A DNA stretch of 64,000 bases from Margaritispora aquatica (Eukaryota; Ascomycota; Leotiomycetes; Helotiales; Discinellaceae), in contig VJWN01000001.1 of the NCBI GenBank assembly GCA_007644065.1, positions 758,340 to 822,339 of the forward strand, read 5' to 3'. Positions within the stretch are counted from its first letter, which is position 1. Each line of letters opens with the position of its first letter. Shown here one piece after another: positions 23,547 to 35,852 of the stretch. The notes under the pieces are model-generated. The model was not told the origin of the DNA. It saw only the letters and a list, made by a program, of their open reading frames with translations, and made no database searches. The translations under genes and the position numbers were made by a program.

Positions 23547-25944
23547 CTAAACCTCCCCACCCATCTCCCTCGCCAACTCCCCATCCAAATGCTCCGCCTC
23601 GCCCCTCAACCTCTCGGCCTCCCTCCCCTCTCTCTCCGCCTCCTCCTCCAACCTCGTCGCCTCATCGCGCATCTTATGTCTCTCCTTCTCACCAATCTCC
23701 ATCCTCGTAGCCTCAGTCCTCAAAATCGTAGCTCGTTCCTCTTTCTCGTGAGCCTCCTTGTCCAGCTGGCTCGCTTGAGCATACATCTGCTCTGCGCTGG
23801 TCGCTGGAACCTCGCCATGTTCTTCTTCGTCGTGGTCGTTCTGACGAGCGTCACTAGGTCCGCCTGGCCATGTGGGCGCGAAACCACCTGGCATACCGCC
23901 GAATCCAAATGGCACATTACGCGACATCGAGCCAGCGAACGGCCAGCCGCCGTGACGAGCTGCCATTCCTGGGGGAATGACGTTTCCTCGACCGAAGTGC
24001 GGGATCGGGGTTGGTGGCATATTCGGGAATGCTCCTGGTATAGGTTGCATGGGTTGCATGGGAGACATAGGTTGCAGAGGTTGCATAGGTTGCATAGGTT
24101 GCATAGGAGGCATGGGAGGCATAGGTTGCATGGGAGGCACCGGTCCACTCGAGTGTACTGCCATACCAGGTCCCCATCTCGGAGCACTCCCCATGAAATT
24201 GGGCATGAAACTCGGCACACTTGGTGATTCCGGGCCTCGAACTCCCCTATTTCCACCTCTGCCTCTCCGTGCTCTCTCACCACCACACGTGCGTTCTTCT
24301 TTCCTTAATTTTCGCGCTTCTCGCCGTTCTGCTCGTCGTTCTTTCTTGGCTGCTCGCTTAGCCACTCGTCGCGCTCGCTTCGCTTCTCTCCACTGCTTCT
24401 TCTGCGCTTTCTTCCCCTCTTTGAATCTCTTCATCAATTCCTTCACGTCTCTCCTCAGCGCGGCCAAGTCCTGGTTTGTTGGAGCGGGGCCGTCTCGCTG
24501 GGCAGTTTTGAGATCCTGCTTCATCCTCTGCACCGCCTCGCGGGTAAGTGGCTGTTCGGGGTGGTTGAGCCATTCCAACAAGGACTGTTTGGCGACCGGT
24601 AACTGCTGATCTCTCAGATCTTCGTAGTCGGGGAGTGAGCCGACTGAGTTCTCGGAGTCAGATGAGCTACTGGATGAGCTGGATGATGAGCTGTCGGATG
24701 ACCTTGAGCGAGCGCGCTCTTTGCCCTTTCCTCGCCAGCCACGGTCGTGCGATCTGCCGCGATGATGGCCAAGTCGACCTCGTCTCGCTTCGGGTGTATT
24801 GGGGTCTCGGGATGGTCCTGGACCAAAAGTCCTCCCTCCAAACGACACTCCATTTGCATCTGCAACAAGGCCTCGGGCTCCACCAAGACGAAATCCATTT
24901 TGGCTGTTATTTTTATTAGCACGAATCCACACAGAAGAGATATCTTGCCAGAAGCACTTACTCTGCAACCAACATATTCCCAATCCTAAATCCACCATTA
25001 TCAGCTTGCATAGAGCCCATTCTGAACCCACGGCCATCAGCTCCAAAGCTTCCAAAAGGTCCCCAAGTCCTTCTCGCTTCCGGAGGTGCAGGAGGTTGAG
25101 ACCCTTCAGCCGCATTCTCATTTTCAGCAGGAATCCACGCTCCCGGTAGAGGAGCTCGGGATCCCTCAGTGGCATTCTCGTTTTCGGATGGAATCCAGGC
25201 TCCGGGCACATGTTTCTCACTCTCCTCAGCATCAACCAGGATTACATGGACGCCCCTCGGCCCAAAGAAACTCTCATTCCACTCCGCAATGGTGTACCTA
25301 ATCTCCAAAATCCTGATAGTAGGCCCCGCTCCCGCTGGCTGCGGGTGTCGCAAATGACTAAGTTGTGCATCCACCTCAGACAGGTCACTTCTCGATCGAT
25401 TATCCGAGCCCAGATTGAGTCCATGGAATTGGTCATTAAGCATTTCCGCCTGGAGTTTCCTATCCGCCACATCGTTGTTCACGATTGCACTATGGTGCGG
25501 GAACAGAAAGTTCACAAAAGTGGCCCAGTCCTGCTGTGATACATCTTTGGCCGACAAAGCCTGGGGATATGGCAAGTCCCTGGGCTCGGTATTCCACGTG
25601 ACGGTGATCCTGTGAGGCTCCGGGAAGGCCGGAGGTGATATATTGCTCCGTGCAGGGCGAGATGCGAAGTATGCTGCTGCAGAGGATGTTCCTCCTACTG
25701 GGACATCTTCGAGCTCTTCCTCGCCAACGACTTGGTTTTGATGGAACGAACTTGCTGGCGAGTAGGGTGGGGTAAAGATGGGTTCATCGATGGAGGAGGA
25801 GGTGGTGGAGAGCGCGGGGCGAGTTCCTGCGACGGAGGCATTGTCTACTGTTGAAGCAGAGGGTGTGAGACGAGCGTGTTGTCCACTGGAGACGGAATAG
25901 ATATCCGTCTCGCTATATGGTGGAGGAGGGAGGGGAGGTTCCAT
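23547..25944 (-). CDS. Unrecognised low-complexity protein with Ser tract, basic helix and PMQ repeats
   Basis: Exon 1 is 25944-24962, the intron 24961-24904 (GTAAGT, branch GCTAATA, AACAG), and exon 2 24903-23547, giving 779 residues. The N-terminus is Pro-rich (MEPPLPPPPYSETDIYS; note the PPPPY motif). A folded-looking block at about residues 110-240 (ITVTWNTEPRDLPYP, WATFVNFLFPHH, IRYTIAEWNESFFGPRGV) has no family I know. Then come two tandem PGAWIP(S/A)ENENA(T/A)EGS units, RGRSHDRGWRGKGKERARSR, a run of 11 serines, and a strongly basic helix of Arg/Lys/Ala. A Pro-Met-Gln repeat tract, a Gly-rich segment and a C-terminal Glu/Arg coiled coil follow. The basic and RS-like parts suggest nucleic-acid or nuclear association, but that is speculation. 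Splicing joins the two frames cleanly (GA|C). Confidence 0.72.
24040..24135. repeat. In-gene 9-bp repeat coding Pro-Met-Gln
   Basis: On the plus strand GCATAGGTT/GCATGGGAG-type nonamers are tandemly repeated, giving PMQPMQPM-like protein on the minus strand. Coding repeats of this kind often vary in copy number between strains. Confidence 0.8.
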
Positions 25945-26745
25945 GATGTTTGTTCACTCGAAGCACTGTGTATGTATTACACGATAAGTGTTTGGACTCT
26001 CGAATGACTAAGAGCAAGTAGGTACAAGTTCACGACACACATAGAAAACAGCGATAACCACGAGCTTATGAATGATAAATCATGAGAAGACGGTTGAAGT
26101 GGCGGTAGGAGTAGTGGTATCACCTTATATCACCCAACACTTCTCTCTCCCTCTCTCTCATCCATATGCAGCAGTCCAAGTCAAGCTTTCACCAATAATG
26201 ACCTGAGCTTCGGACCTCAGGACTGCCCGGATGGCCCCTCACGATGAAAGCTCGGCCCCAACTCCACCCTATCTCAAGCCATCGATAGCGCCTCCAACCT
26301 TAACTCGGGGTGCTGACTGAGCCTACCAGGTACGGGAGTGCCAATCAGTGCCCTGAAATAATGCAGCCTCCGGTGTTCGTGACGCGGTCGAGCACAGCCT
26401 CATAGGCAGCAACAATAGACATCCACTAAGTACAGTAGTATCGTACCTATGTATTGATGTTATTGCATATCCACACAGAAATATCAGATGAAATTGTGAT
26501 GTTGTGATTTCTATATACCTCACAGGTTAAACATAAGATTCCGAAAACGAGCAGTATTTGTGCCTCATTTGTGGTGTAAGATAAACATAGTCCCAAAATG
26601 TCATATAATGATTCATGTAAGTTTCCAATCGCTATCACAAACATAATGTAACTATATTTCTTTTAAAGCTTCGCTTAAAAACAATCATAACCTCCCATAA
26701 TTCAAATCCTTTAGTGATTACACACTATATCCCTCCCTCAAAAGA
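25945..26745. other. Spacer, no gene seen
   Basis: This 800-bp spacer between two minus-strand genes holds the 5' leader of the orphan gene (CTCTCTCCCTCTCTCTC around 26140-26158) and the 3' side of the Cys-rich membrane protein gene. No frame over about 66 codons. Confidence 0.5.
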
Positions 26746-27839
26746 TCAGGAAAGCTCAGCTCTCCTCTCACCCGTCAGCTCATGAGTTTGTGGCCGCTCA
26801 TACACATTGGATTGATAGACATCCGTCTTCATCGGCACAGGCGGGTTGTAAGTGTTGTTATACTCCGGAGCTGGAGTATACACATTTCCGTTCCCATTTC
26901 CGTTGCCGTTGCCGTTTACATTGCCATTGTATACCTGCGAAGTTGGTGGAGGTAGAGGTGGAGCAGTGAACGCAGCACCCTGCGCCATCAATTCCCTCCT
27001 CAACTTCCTCTCCCGCAGATAGAGAAACACTGCTCCAAGTAAAGCTAGTAGCAGCGGAACACCAACACCGGCACCAATCGCAGCCTGCGCGCCAGTATTG
27101 GTCGCCGTAGCCTTAAGATCTGACGCCGCTGAGGTTGCTCCCGCCGTGACGGTCGCGTAGATGGTTGTCGTTTCCGTTGCTGAGCTGCTTGAGCCTGTGA
27201 CTGCTGCAGTTTGGACGAATGCCTGCGTCAGGTTCGAACGTGCATCGCTGATGAGGCCAAATGGGACGGAGAATTTGGTGGTCTTGGAGTCAGAACAGAC
27301 GGTGACGTTCTGGCCGCAAACCCAGTTCGCGTTGCTGTTGTCGCATTGTCTGAGATCTGAAATGGCGCCGGAAGCAAAGCTATTGCAAAAGTTCGGACAA
27401 TTCGAATTCGCCCAGGTTTTGTCTGTACACGAAAGTCTTACGACGTGGTTGTTTTGTACACTTGTTGACGTTAGTGTTTGATACCCTGAACATATATACT
27501 TTATATACTTTAAATCCGAAGTCGAGTGCCCAGCACAACAAGATGGTTTGTGAAGACTTGTTTGAATTGAACATGGAGCTGCATACGACAACACGAATAA
27601 CCAAGGAACAAATGTACTTACTCAAGACATAGACCATTGGAAAGACATGCATGAGTCGATTCGCAGCACGCACCATCACCTGCTGCTGGTCTGCAAGGAG
27701 TGCCTAACTTGTGTACCGAACCATTGGGAAAATAGCATGTCGCATTTGATGCTACACTGGCCGAGAATGCAGGTAGAATCAGAAAGGAAATGGCGAGAGC
27801 TCTAAGCACGCAGCTCGAAGAATAAATGCATGTAGACAT
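26746..27839 (-). CDS. Cys-rich secreted-type single-pass membrane protein
   Basis: Exon 1 is 27839-27622 and begins with a signal peptide (FLILPAFSASVASN). It encodes CYFPNGS, then CRPAAGDGACCESTHACL and ending NGLCLE, a fungal ectodomain pattern with CC and 'CLSNGLC'. The best acceptor gives exon 2 as 27436-26746 (branch CACTAAC, then GTAAG), joining CLE to LSCTDKTW. The total is about 302 residues. Exon 2 adds CPNFCNSF, WVCGQNVTVCS, a Ser/Thr stalk, a membrane helix (AIGAGVGVPLLLALLGAVFL) and a basic stop-transfer RERKLRREL. The cytoplasmic tail is Pro-rich with an Asn-Gly repeat (NGNGNG) and YxP-like ends. The overall layout resembles fungal wall-stress sensors, but the ectodomain is not a WSC domain. 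The 3' splice site of the intron is the least certain part, and an additional small exon is possible. Confidence 0.7.
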
Positions 27840-28831
27840 GGTGAAGTAATTTTTTATGGTATACAGATATTCCGTAAAGCAGATCTAGTTTAACAGGATG
27901 CAAAAACAGAAGAATACATCAGGAAGATGGAGAGCTGGAACTGGAACTGGACCTGGACCTGAGACTATGAAGAAATCCTTCAACAGCATCCCATCTTACC
28001 ACGCCCCTCGAATGCAGTCCGATGCAGGCCTCGCAGCAATTCTTCCCAGGATTTCATGTATTTTCATCGTTGCGCCGCAAACATTAACCAATGAAGGGCA
28101 ATATCCACATCTGACACCCGCCAAAATCCTTCTTTTCCCCTCGCTCGCAGGGTTTCAGCTTTTCGTCCCGAGGAGGGAGAAAGCACAGACGATCCGTGTC
28201 AAGAGCCGCTGACAGGTCGCTTCGCAGTCCTCGCCAATAGTGCGAACGATCCAATCATCATAAGGTAGGGCAAAGGAATCCCAATGGAAGGGTCAGAAAG
28301 TATTTAAGCTCAGCTTTCTGTCCCAAGACAAGAGAAAACTAGAGCAAAATGATACACAGAAATGGAAGACTGGGACAAGACAGTAAAAATTCAAAGACTA
28401 GGTCGAAGCAGCAAGGATTCGATTTGAAGGGTGTGTGCTTCCCCTACCCATGCAATCCAGTCCCCTGAGCGTGAATAATAAGCGACCATTTGGTCGAGAT
28501 CAACCTTGACGCAAAACGCAGGACAGCCTCCAATTTTGAAAACAGCAGCGACAGCAAAGACCTGACAACGGGCACAGGTAGTACTGTACTTATTGTACCA
28601 TAATTCCCCATCTTGCAATTACCACCACTTTCCTATCCAAACACTCAGATCAAGTGATCTGTACTAGAAGCAGTCTGCTACAACAAGTGCGTGTGACCTA
28701 CATAGCTTCACGGAGATATGTCAAGCAAATCCGACCCAGCTTCGGAGAGATGTTTTTGCTTGTCTTTTCAAAGTGAGGTGCTGCTCTCTTAGAATTTGAT
28801 GGCCTATTGATGTTTCCACGACAGGCCTTAT
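27840..28831. other. Spacer, no gene supported
   Basis: This 990-bp spacer has a 75-codon Cys-containing minus frame at 28391-28618 with no ATG, and a GGAACTGGAACTGGACCTGG hexamer repeat at about 27934-27955. It includes the promoter of the Cys-rich membrane protein and the 3' UTR of eIF2B beta. Confidence 0.5.
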
Positions 28832-30402
28832 TCAGGAGTGTAACTGCATTTGCAGCTCTGGCTTATGAAAGTTGATATCTTCTGGATTGTAATGATCTGC
28901 AACAATTCTGTATAGGTACGATGGTGCATGCGCTCCTCTGATTTCATATTAGTATATTCTCGATTTTGTCAATTAGAAACTCACAAATTGGTTATGTATA
29001 GATCGACAAGATCAGGCGGAACATAATCATAGACAGGATTGTCAACTTCAAGATTGTCTACCAGCGCTCCATCATCGTACCCAATGACAGCTCCTGGATC
29101 ACCATACTCGATCAATGACTCAAATTCAAATGGATACTCTGGACTCAGTTTATAGACACCACTAACGACAATTACTGGTGTCCTGTGAACTTTTGCCGCT
29201 TTCGCAATGATGCGTGCTCCAGCAGATGCAATCAAACCTCCATTAGCAATGACAGCATGTGTCGCAAGAATGACCTTGTTAACTCTTGACATAATTGCGA
29301 ATATTGTGGCATCGGTCATGAGAATGACAGTGATACCAGCAGCGGAAAGCGGCTTTAGGAAGCTAGCTGTACTCATGTCTTCACCCTCAAGAGCTTGGCT
29401 GGTATTTCCTGTAACAGCAGCATGCGTGCCCTCATGGTCATTCGGATATGACTCCGCGATGATCACGGTGAACTTGCGTTTCTCGGCTGCTTTTAGGAGG
29501 AATTTCTGAACACTTAGAGAAGATGAGTGCGTGAGAATGACCTCGTTCGAATGGATATGCTCCTGTGCATATGCGGCGATTTGATCGTCCACCTGGTCAA
29601 GTTCATCGATAATCTCTTCGATGCCACTAATGATTTCTGGTTTCAAGTTCTTAGCTGTTATGGCTATCCTCTGTGCCAGTGAAGTTGCGTTGAGAGTGGT
29701 CTTGCCAGGCGAGGTGCTTCCTGGAGGTGTAGCTGAAGGAGAAGGTGTAGCAGAGAGCAGGTTAAACATAGACTGTGCAACGGGAACTCCGTTGAGGACA
29801 GCGTACGATGTGTGGGAAGTCAGCAGAGGTGGCCGAGACGTCTGAGATCTTCCACTGAATACGTCGTCATTGAATGAGTCGGATAAATTCGAACCATCGG
29901 TCGAAGCGAATCTAAGTCCTGAGGATGGTGGTGCTTGTCCTTCTGGTTTGGACCCAAAGTCGCTATTCTCGCGCCTAGGAGAACTCGATTGTCCATTTGA
30001 GGTAGTGTCACTCATATCGTCGGCTCTGTCCTCCTTGGCTTCATCTCTGATCATGCCCAAAACTCTTCGAACGATATTGCCTACAACCATCTCCCTTGGC
30101 TGTGCTTCGATGAGTCTGCGTCCAATATCTTGTATGCGCTGCAAAAGTTTTCCAATATCAGTCCAGTGAAATTTGGCAACTACTCTGAGTAGAAGATGTG
30201 CGGTTGCAACGGCGCATGGTCTCGAATTCTTGATCTGGCGTCTCTTTAAAAGACTGGAGTTTATTAGCCATGAAACTATCAGTGTCGGTCGACAAAGTAC
30301 TCACGAGATTAGATTCTCAATGGAAGATTCCAATGATGCAGATTTTAGGGACTTTAGATAATTGCTCAGATTTGGCGCATAGCCAGGCTGCACTGAGGGC
30401 AT
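28832..30402 (-). CDS. GCD7: Translation initiation factor eIF2B subunit beta
   Basis: Exons 30402-30305, 30253-28985 and 28937-28832 give 490 residues. eIF2B is the guanine-nucleotide exchange factor for eIF2, and beta is one of its regulatory (alpha/beta/delta) subunits that sense phosphorylated eIF2. The family reads clearly across the first junction (ENLISLLKRRQIKNSRPCA), then QPREMVVGNIVRRVLGMIRD. The Rossmann-like C-terminal domain carries VIIAESYPNDHEG, ITVILMTDATIFAIMSRVN, KVILATHAVIANGGLIA and SGVYKLSPEYPFE. The last short exon is supported because DLVDLYITNL continues as GAHAPSYLYRIVADHY, a conserved eIF2B beta ending; without it the frame would stop early. A Ser-rich, probably disordered insertion (about residues 110-200) separates the two domains. 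It is divergent from the Nem1 gene. Confidence 0.95.
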
Positions 30403-31213
30403 TTCTAATTGTGATAACTTGGTCGCAGATGCGACTCAAGTGATAGAGTTAAATGGTATGGTGGGGCACTGGATGGAATTGTTCTTGAATTGCGCCTGGA
30501 CCAGAGGAGTATCGACCAGTTATGGGATTGGTTGTTGGATCTTGGAAGTTGAATGTGGGTTCGTAGAATAGCGTTCTAGAGGTAGAATCTATAATTGGGG
30601 TGTTGTGGTGTTTGTTATTCCCAGTCGGAGAACAATGATCCAAGTGGTTGTGACTCTTCAAAAAATCGCAGTGACAGTGACGATGAGGTGGGCTGCGTGG
30701 GCTGCTGTGGGCTGCTGTGGCTAGAGCTCGGCCGCCCTCACTCCTCAGCCTTCTCAAGGGTTACAGGGGTCGGACTATTCCTCAACCACCACGACATCTC
30801 CAGACATCTATCTGGTTGTAGCCCCAGTCCAAGAGTCTCAAAGCATCGCCTGAGAAAAGCATCACAGCGTTCGCCTTTCCTTCTCTTGCTGTGAGATTGT
30901 TACTTGTTACTTACTGCTTCTATGTATATCTGCCACCGAAAATAATTGTAGAACTCCCTAGGTACACTTGCTCGGACCAATATCCCGAGGCATTGGAGCT
31001 GCTGACCAAAAAGCAAGAAGAAAGACAGCATCAAATCAAAGTCTGCAAACGCGACAATCCTCAACTAGAGCTGCGATCGCCTATGTCCCAGGATCTTCTA
31101 AGACTTTCCTAGTCATCATCTCGTGCTGTTTCGCTTTCTCTGTGAGCCATTCTTAAGCTACTCAACACTATCCAGGAAGGACACCAGATCTTCTTCATGG
31201 CTTGGGCAGAAGA
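30403..31213. other. Divergent promoter region of eIF2B beta and NEM1
   Basis: This 811-bp region includes a short GGGCTGCTGTGGGCTGCTGTGG repeat (about 30699-30720). Small frames on both strands are not supported as genes. Leaders of both genes lie here. Confidence 0.5.
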
Positions 31214-32811
31214 ATGAACTCCTTGAATATCCTCTCGGCGCGAGTCTCGCCGCCGCAGACTCCAGCTCCCACTCGAAGCAATTCTTTGGCCAACATATTG
31301 GCATCAGCGAGCTTGACAGATTCTAGAAGGAATTCGCGAGAAGATGCATTCGATGAGAAATCGGATCAAGCGGGCGAGCTGCCAGAGGCAGGCGATAATG
31401 GGGTGGGCATAGTTCATGAAGAAACACCCCTTTTAAGCAAGGAATCTATTGATGATGGACTGCGTGGAGACGCAAGCTGGCTGGCTATTCCGAGGCGCAT
31501 CTCTATGGTTATATTTGACTCGATACGGTGGTTTTTCCAAACACTGGCAGCTCCTGGCGTATACTTAATGGCATATTTTTATGATGAGAGAGGAAGGTTC
31601 TCGCCATTTTGGTCAAGGAGGACATCTAATGCGCACAACATTACTTTGTCTGGAGCAGACTCTCTGGAACAGACCAATGGCAAAAGCGCATCCACGCGCC
31701 GTACATCGACAAAGAGCAGCACAAGGCGGAGTCAATCTTCGTCTTCGTCTGCCATGTCGTCTGAATCAGAGTCTGACAGATTCATGAGTGAAAACGACCA
31801 CGCAACATCCAGTTCCCGACATACTCGTTCAAAGTCTGCGCAAAGCCCCGATGAAATTGCGCCCCAAAGACGTTCGATTAGGATTAAACTACACAACGAA
31901 GACAGTCTGAGGCAGCGGAAGCACAGAAAAGCGCAATCTACGAGTACCCAGAGCAATGGTTCAGGCGCCATTGCTGAGCTATCTCCAGCTATGCTCAAGT
32001 CGCCAACTTCTCCAGCTTCGTCATCTCTATCAATGACCAAGTACCCACGAGCCCCAGCACCTCCGCGACCTCTTATTCCTCGCAGGCAACCATCATATAG
32101 CATTCCAGATGCTCCCAGTGGAAAGCTCACACAAAAGACCCTCATTCTGGATCTTGACGAGACACTGATACATAGCATGGCCAAAGGAGGTCGGATGAGC
32201 ACTGGGCATATGGTTGAGGTCAAGTTGAACACGGCTAATGGGCCTGGGGCGCCACAGCAGCACCCAATTCTCTACTACGTGCACAAAAGACCCCACTGCG
32301 ATGACTTTCTTCGGAGGGTAAGTGCTTGTGCTCAAACCTCAACAAAGCCCCACTAAACAGTTGCAGGTTTGCAAGTGGTACAACCTAGTCATTTTCACAG
32401 CCTCGGTGCAAGAGTACGCCGATCCAGTGATAGACTGGCTCGAGCAAGAACGCAAGTTCTTCTCCGGCCGCTACTACCGGCAGCATTGCACATTCAGACA
32501 AGGCGCCTTCATCAAAGACCTCAGCTTCGTCCAACCAGATCTTAGTAAAGTCATGATATTGGACAACAGTCCGTTGAGTTACATGTTTCATCAAGGTAAG
32601 CCGCATCACGTTTACTATTGTTTCAGTGTTTCAAAATTACATGTGGTCTGACACATCATGTACAGATAATGCGATACCCATAGAAGGCTGGATTAGTGAT
32701 CCTACAGATAACGATCTTCTTCACTTGGTGCCCCTGCTGGAGGGACTGCAGTACGTGACGGACGTGCGTGCATTCCTTGCGCTCAGGGGAGGTGAGGATG
32801 GGAAGAATTAA
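31214..32811 (+). CDS. NEM1: Nem1-type HAD/FCP1 phosphatase of the nuclear envelope
   Basis: Exons 31214-32317, 32367-32595 and 32666-32811 give 492 residues. Nem1, with Spo7, dephosphorylates the lipin Pah1 at the nuclear/ER membrane and so steers phosphatidate to triacylglycerol instead of phospholipid. The catalytic motif LDLDETLIHS is at about residues 311-320 (nucleophile Asp of DxDxT). It is followed by RPHCDDFLRRVCKWYNLVIFTASVQEYAD across the first splice, KDLSFVQPDLSKVMILDNSP and DNAIPIEGW. The N-terminal half is Ser/Arg-rich and disordered with a hydrophobic segment (WFFQTLAAPGVYLMAYF, about 107-123) as the membrane anchor. The start is the ATG giving MNSLNILSARV; no other upstream in-frame ATG is near. 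It is convergent with CCZ1. Confidence 0.94.
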
Positions 32812-33160
32812 ATCTACATTTTTATGATTAAGCGAGTTTTATTGTCCCATGCTCTCTACACTATGCTATGCCATGCCTTAGTGAAATCCTGCTTTATGTG
32901 TCAGTGTAACAGATGTTCTGTCCTCGCTCAATACCGCAACACCCTACGGCAAAACCTTACATTTCCGAAAGCCTAATTGGAATTTGTATAATAGCAATAG
33001 GGGTATTCGCATTCTAAGCTCAAGTTGCTGTCGGGTAGGTCGGACATGACATACGGTTTTTAATCCCGTGTCCACCGTAGGCCCCAAATCACCATATCCT
33101 TCTTAAACAGCATGTAACCCTGTTACTAAACGCCCGCTTTACAAATGTATCATAGTAGCA
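32812..33160. other. Convergent 3' spacer
   Basis: This 349-bp spacer lies between the NEM1 and CCZ1 stop codons. Nothing beyond presumed 3' UTRs. Confidence 0.5.
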
Positions 33161-35852
33161 TCAAGTCAAGTTCAAAAGAGCTTCAATGTACCGCTTCGTA
33201 TCAACACCAATTCCCTGCGCCAACTTAGCTGGCCCAGAGCCCCACCCCGCCTCCTGAGCGATCGCAGACGCACCACTCGCAAATCGCGACGTGGAAGCTA
33301 CATGATCACTTGCTCTGCGTATCAGGAAAATCTCCTTATCCCTTGGGATGGCCTCGCCAGGACTCCACATTGCCTCGAGATACGGATGAGCTGGGCCAGA
33401 CATCAAGCTCGGGTTGAAAGTACTCGTGCCATGAGATTTGGTAGGTGTGTTGGAGGATGGGGTTTCTGCGTGTAGGCGTCCAAGAGCGTCGCTTCGCTGC
33501 GACTCCATGCTGTCTTCGGCAATGAGACCTGGTACTTTAACTTTGCCCGAGAAAAGTGTTGGTGAAGGAGGATTTGGGTCTGGCACTCGTGTCCAGACTA
33601 CCCACCAGCCTCTGCTGGTCTTGCAAGTCCTTTCTAACTCTGATCGATCGGTACTACTTGCATTGTATGTGTTGATAATTTGCATGTGGGTATTGAGTGC
33701 CTCAATGCGTGACCATGGTGAGCTATCCATACCCGTAGGTGGGAGAAAAGGATCTGGAATATTGGGTATCGTTGAACTGATTGTGAGGAGTCTTGGATCC
33801 CAGACAAGATCATAAATTGGTGTGCTTTTGTCATCTTCAGATGCTAACTCAGGCTTGGAAGCTCTGAAGGTGGTTGATGTAAGAAGCGGTTTCAAAAGAG
33901 GTCGGATTTGCTGATGTAGTGATCGGTAGAAACTAGCAAGAGCGAGAGAGTCTGTCCGTAGCTCAAAGAGAAATACAAGAATGAATGGTTTTCTAACATA
34001 AACAAGCACTCTGAGCTTTTTGGTCTTATTCCGGTCTTGACTATCAAACGATGCATTAGACGTCCCCGTATGTTCTGAACTTGCATGCATCGAACGAGTA
34101 TCCTTTTCGCTCATGCTCAGGTCAATACTAACATCGGCCTCCAGCCGAGCATCTTCTTCCCGTTCTAATTCGACTGTCAAAGTCCGCAAAACAAGTCTTG
34201 GGTTGTGGTGTTCTGGATCTTGATTAATCATATCTTCCGGATATATGGCATCGTCTTCACTTTCGAAACCACCTTGAAGGCCAATCAAGTAGTGCCCAGC
34301 TGAATCATTGACAGAACCAGCGGCATGATTAGACGTGCTATCTGTACCATCAGCTGCACCATCCAAATGTTGCTTATTATGAGGATTCCCTGTCTCTGGC
34401 TTGCTCAGATCGGGTCTTGATTCCTCGGTTTGAATCTTGGACGATCCACCTCCCAGTGACCAATGTGTACCATAACCAAGCTTGAGATATTGCATAAATT
34501 TTGCACCGCTAGCTGATTCACTTTCCGTACTAGTGGTACTTCCAGGTCCTCGCTTAAACGAAGGTCGCCTCAAATGAGATTTGGGGTTGACAGTTAACTG
34601 TCTGTCGACAATGGGTGCTGGAGGAAGAATGGTCATCGTTTCTTCGCTAGGGCTAGGCGACATCAGACCTTCAGACCCGGTCGGAGAAGCAATCGAACTT
34701 TGTGCCAACTTTGAGTGCTTCTTGGCGCCAGATGTCAGATCTTTCTTTGATTTGATAGCATAAGTTGGCTTTCGCTTCTTGGACTGGCGTGTCGAACTTG
34801 GGTTGTCAACAACTCCATATGCGTTATCTCCCCATTGGTACAAGTCCTCCATCCAATGGGTCACGTCGCGTAGAGATTTTCTTGATAATGCACCAGTACC
34901 AAGAAACACAGCACCATCTTCGGTCGCAGGCTCATCTCCGGATCCTAGCCATGGATGACTTGGCTTTGCAGAACGTGAATCCTTCGTACTTTCACTGGGA
35001 TCGGTTTCGCCAGTGCCAAATTTGGAGACAATCACGTCTACTAGTCCTTCGATCCGACCAACGAAGCCTTCAAGTACTTCGCGCTCGCCACTTCCGCGCT
35101 CTTCCTCACCAACACCTATCCCAAGCTCGCCACAAGCGGCTACCTTGATACCGCCATATAGGCTGTTTGCTGGATTTCCATGCATGAGCACATTCCATGA
35201 TATTACGAATCTGTCCCAATACCGGCCAAGTATACTCATAAACTTTGATCGCCTGGTTCGCACAAAAAGAGCGCTCATTGAAGAGGCATGGTGTAATAGA
35301 AATGTAGAGTGTGCTCGAAGAAGATCCCCAAGGAGCAGTATTGCAGGCTTTACTTCGCGTGAGGAATAATCGGTAGTTTCTTTCTCTTCTGCAGGCTTGC
35401 CCTTCGTTGCTGGTATTTTTGTTGTGCCCGGAAGGACAGTAAGATTTATAGACTATAGCCGATTAGCGCAGACCATCTTGGAGCTGTTGTGAACCGACAG
35501 CTAATATCCACCATCCAGCTTCGAGTTCATGAAGAACTATGCGAGACTTCTCTGTCTCAACGGTATCAACAGCTCTGCCATCTGAGAAACTCCTCCCAAA
35601 CTCCACCATGCCTTGGGCAAGACCTATTTGCCTCAGTTGCTCATTCCTCTCCTCCCGCAGTCTGTCATCCTCTGCTTTCTTGTCCAACTCATTTCGACTC
35701 TTGCTTCGGTCCCGCGAAAGTATGCCAGAGTTGGAGTAATAGACAATTTGATTCTCGACAGTTTCGTCCGTTGTCCCAAGAGACGGGTTGTAGATCGCCA
35801 AAAAGCCTAATTGCGCTGGGACTACCCTTCTGGCTGTGCTGCTGGCAGACAT
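33161..35852 (-). CDS. CCZ1: Vacuolar fusion protein Ccz1
   Basis: Exon 1 is 35852-35499. A 46-nt intron (35498-35453, branch GCTAATC, TATAG) joins to 35452-33161, giving 881 residues. Ccz1 pairs with Mon1 as the exchange factor that activates the Rab7 GTPase Ypt7 on late endosomes, vacuoles and autophagosomes. The N-terminal longin domain is typical: PAQLGFLAIYNPSLGTTDET with ENQIVYY, then GWWILA joined to SINLTVLPG by the splice. LRAHSTFLLHHASS and RYWDRFVISWNVLMHGNPA follow, then LYGGIKVAACGELGIGVGEE with GSGEREVLEGFVGR. The central 300-400 residues are Ser/Thr-rich and little conserved. The C-terminal portion has a second longin-like region (VWDPRLLTISSTIPNIPDP). The intron is short, but the junction restores a conserved 'GWWILASI' motif. 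Confidence 0.9.

Noticed and set aside
23977..24609. 210-codon plus-strand frame rich in GCMG repeats
   Set aside because: It is the antisense shadow of the PMQ-repeat and basic region of the minus-strand gene.
28391..28618. 75-codon minus-strand frame with CARC and other Cys residues
   Set aside because: It lacks an ATG at its 5' end, no splice partner was found, and no family is apparent.
30449..30757. 102-codon minus-strand frame upstream of eIF2B beta
   Set aside because: It is His/Pro-rich low-complexity sequence in a promoter/leader with no family; at best an upstream frame in the leader.
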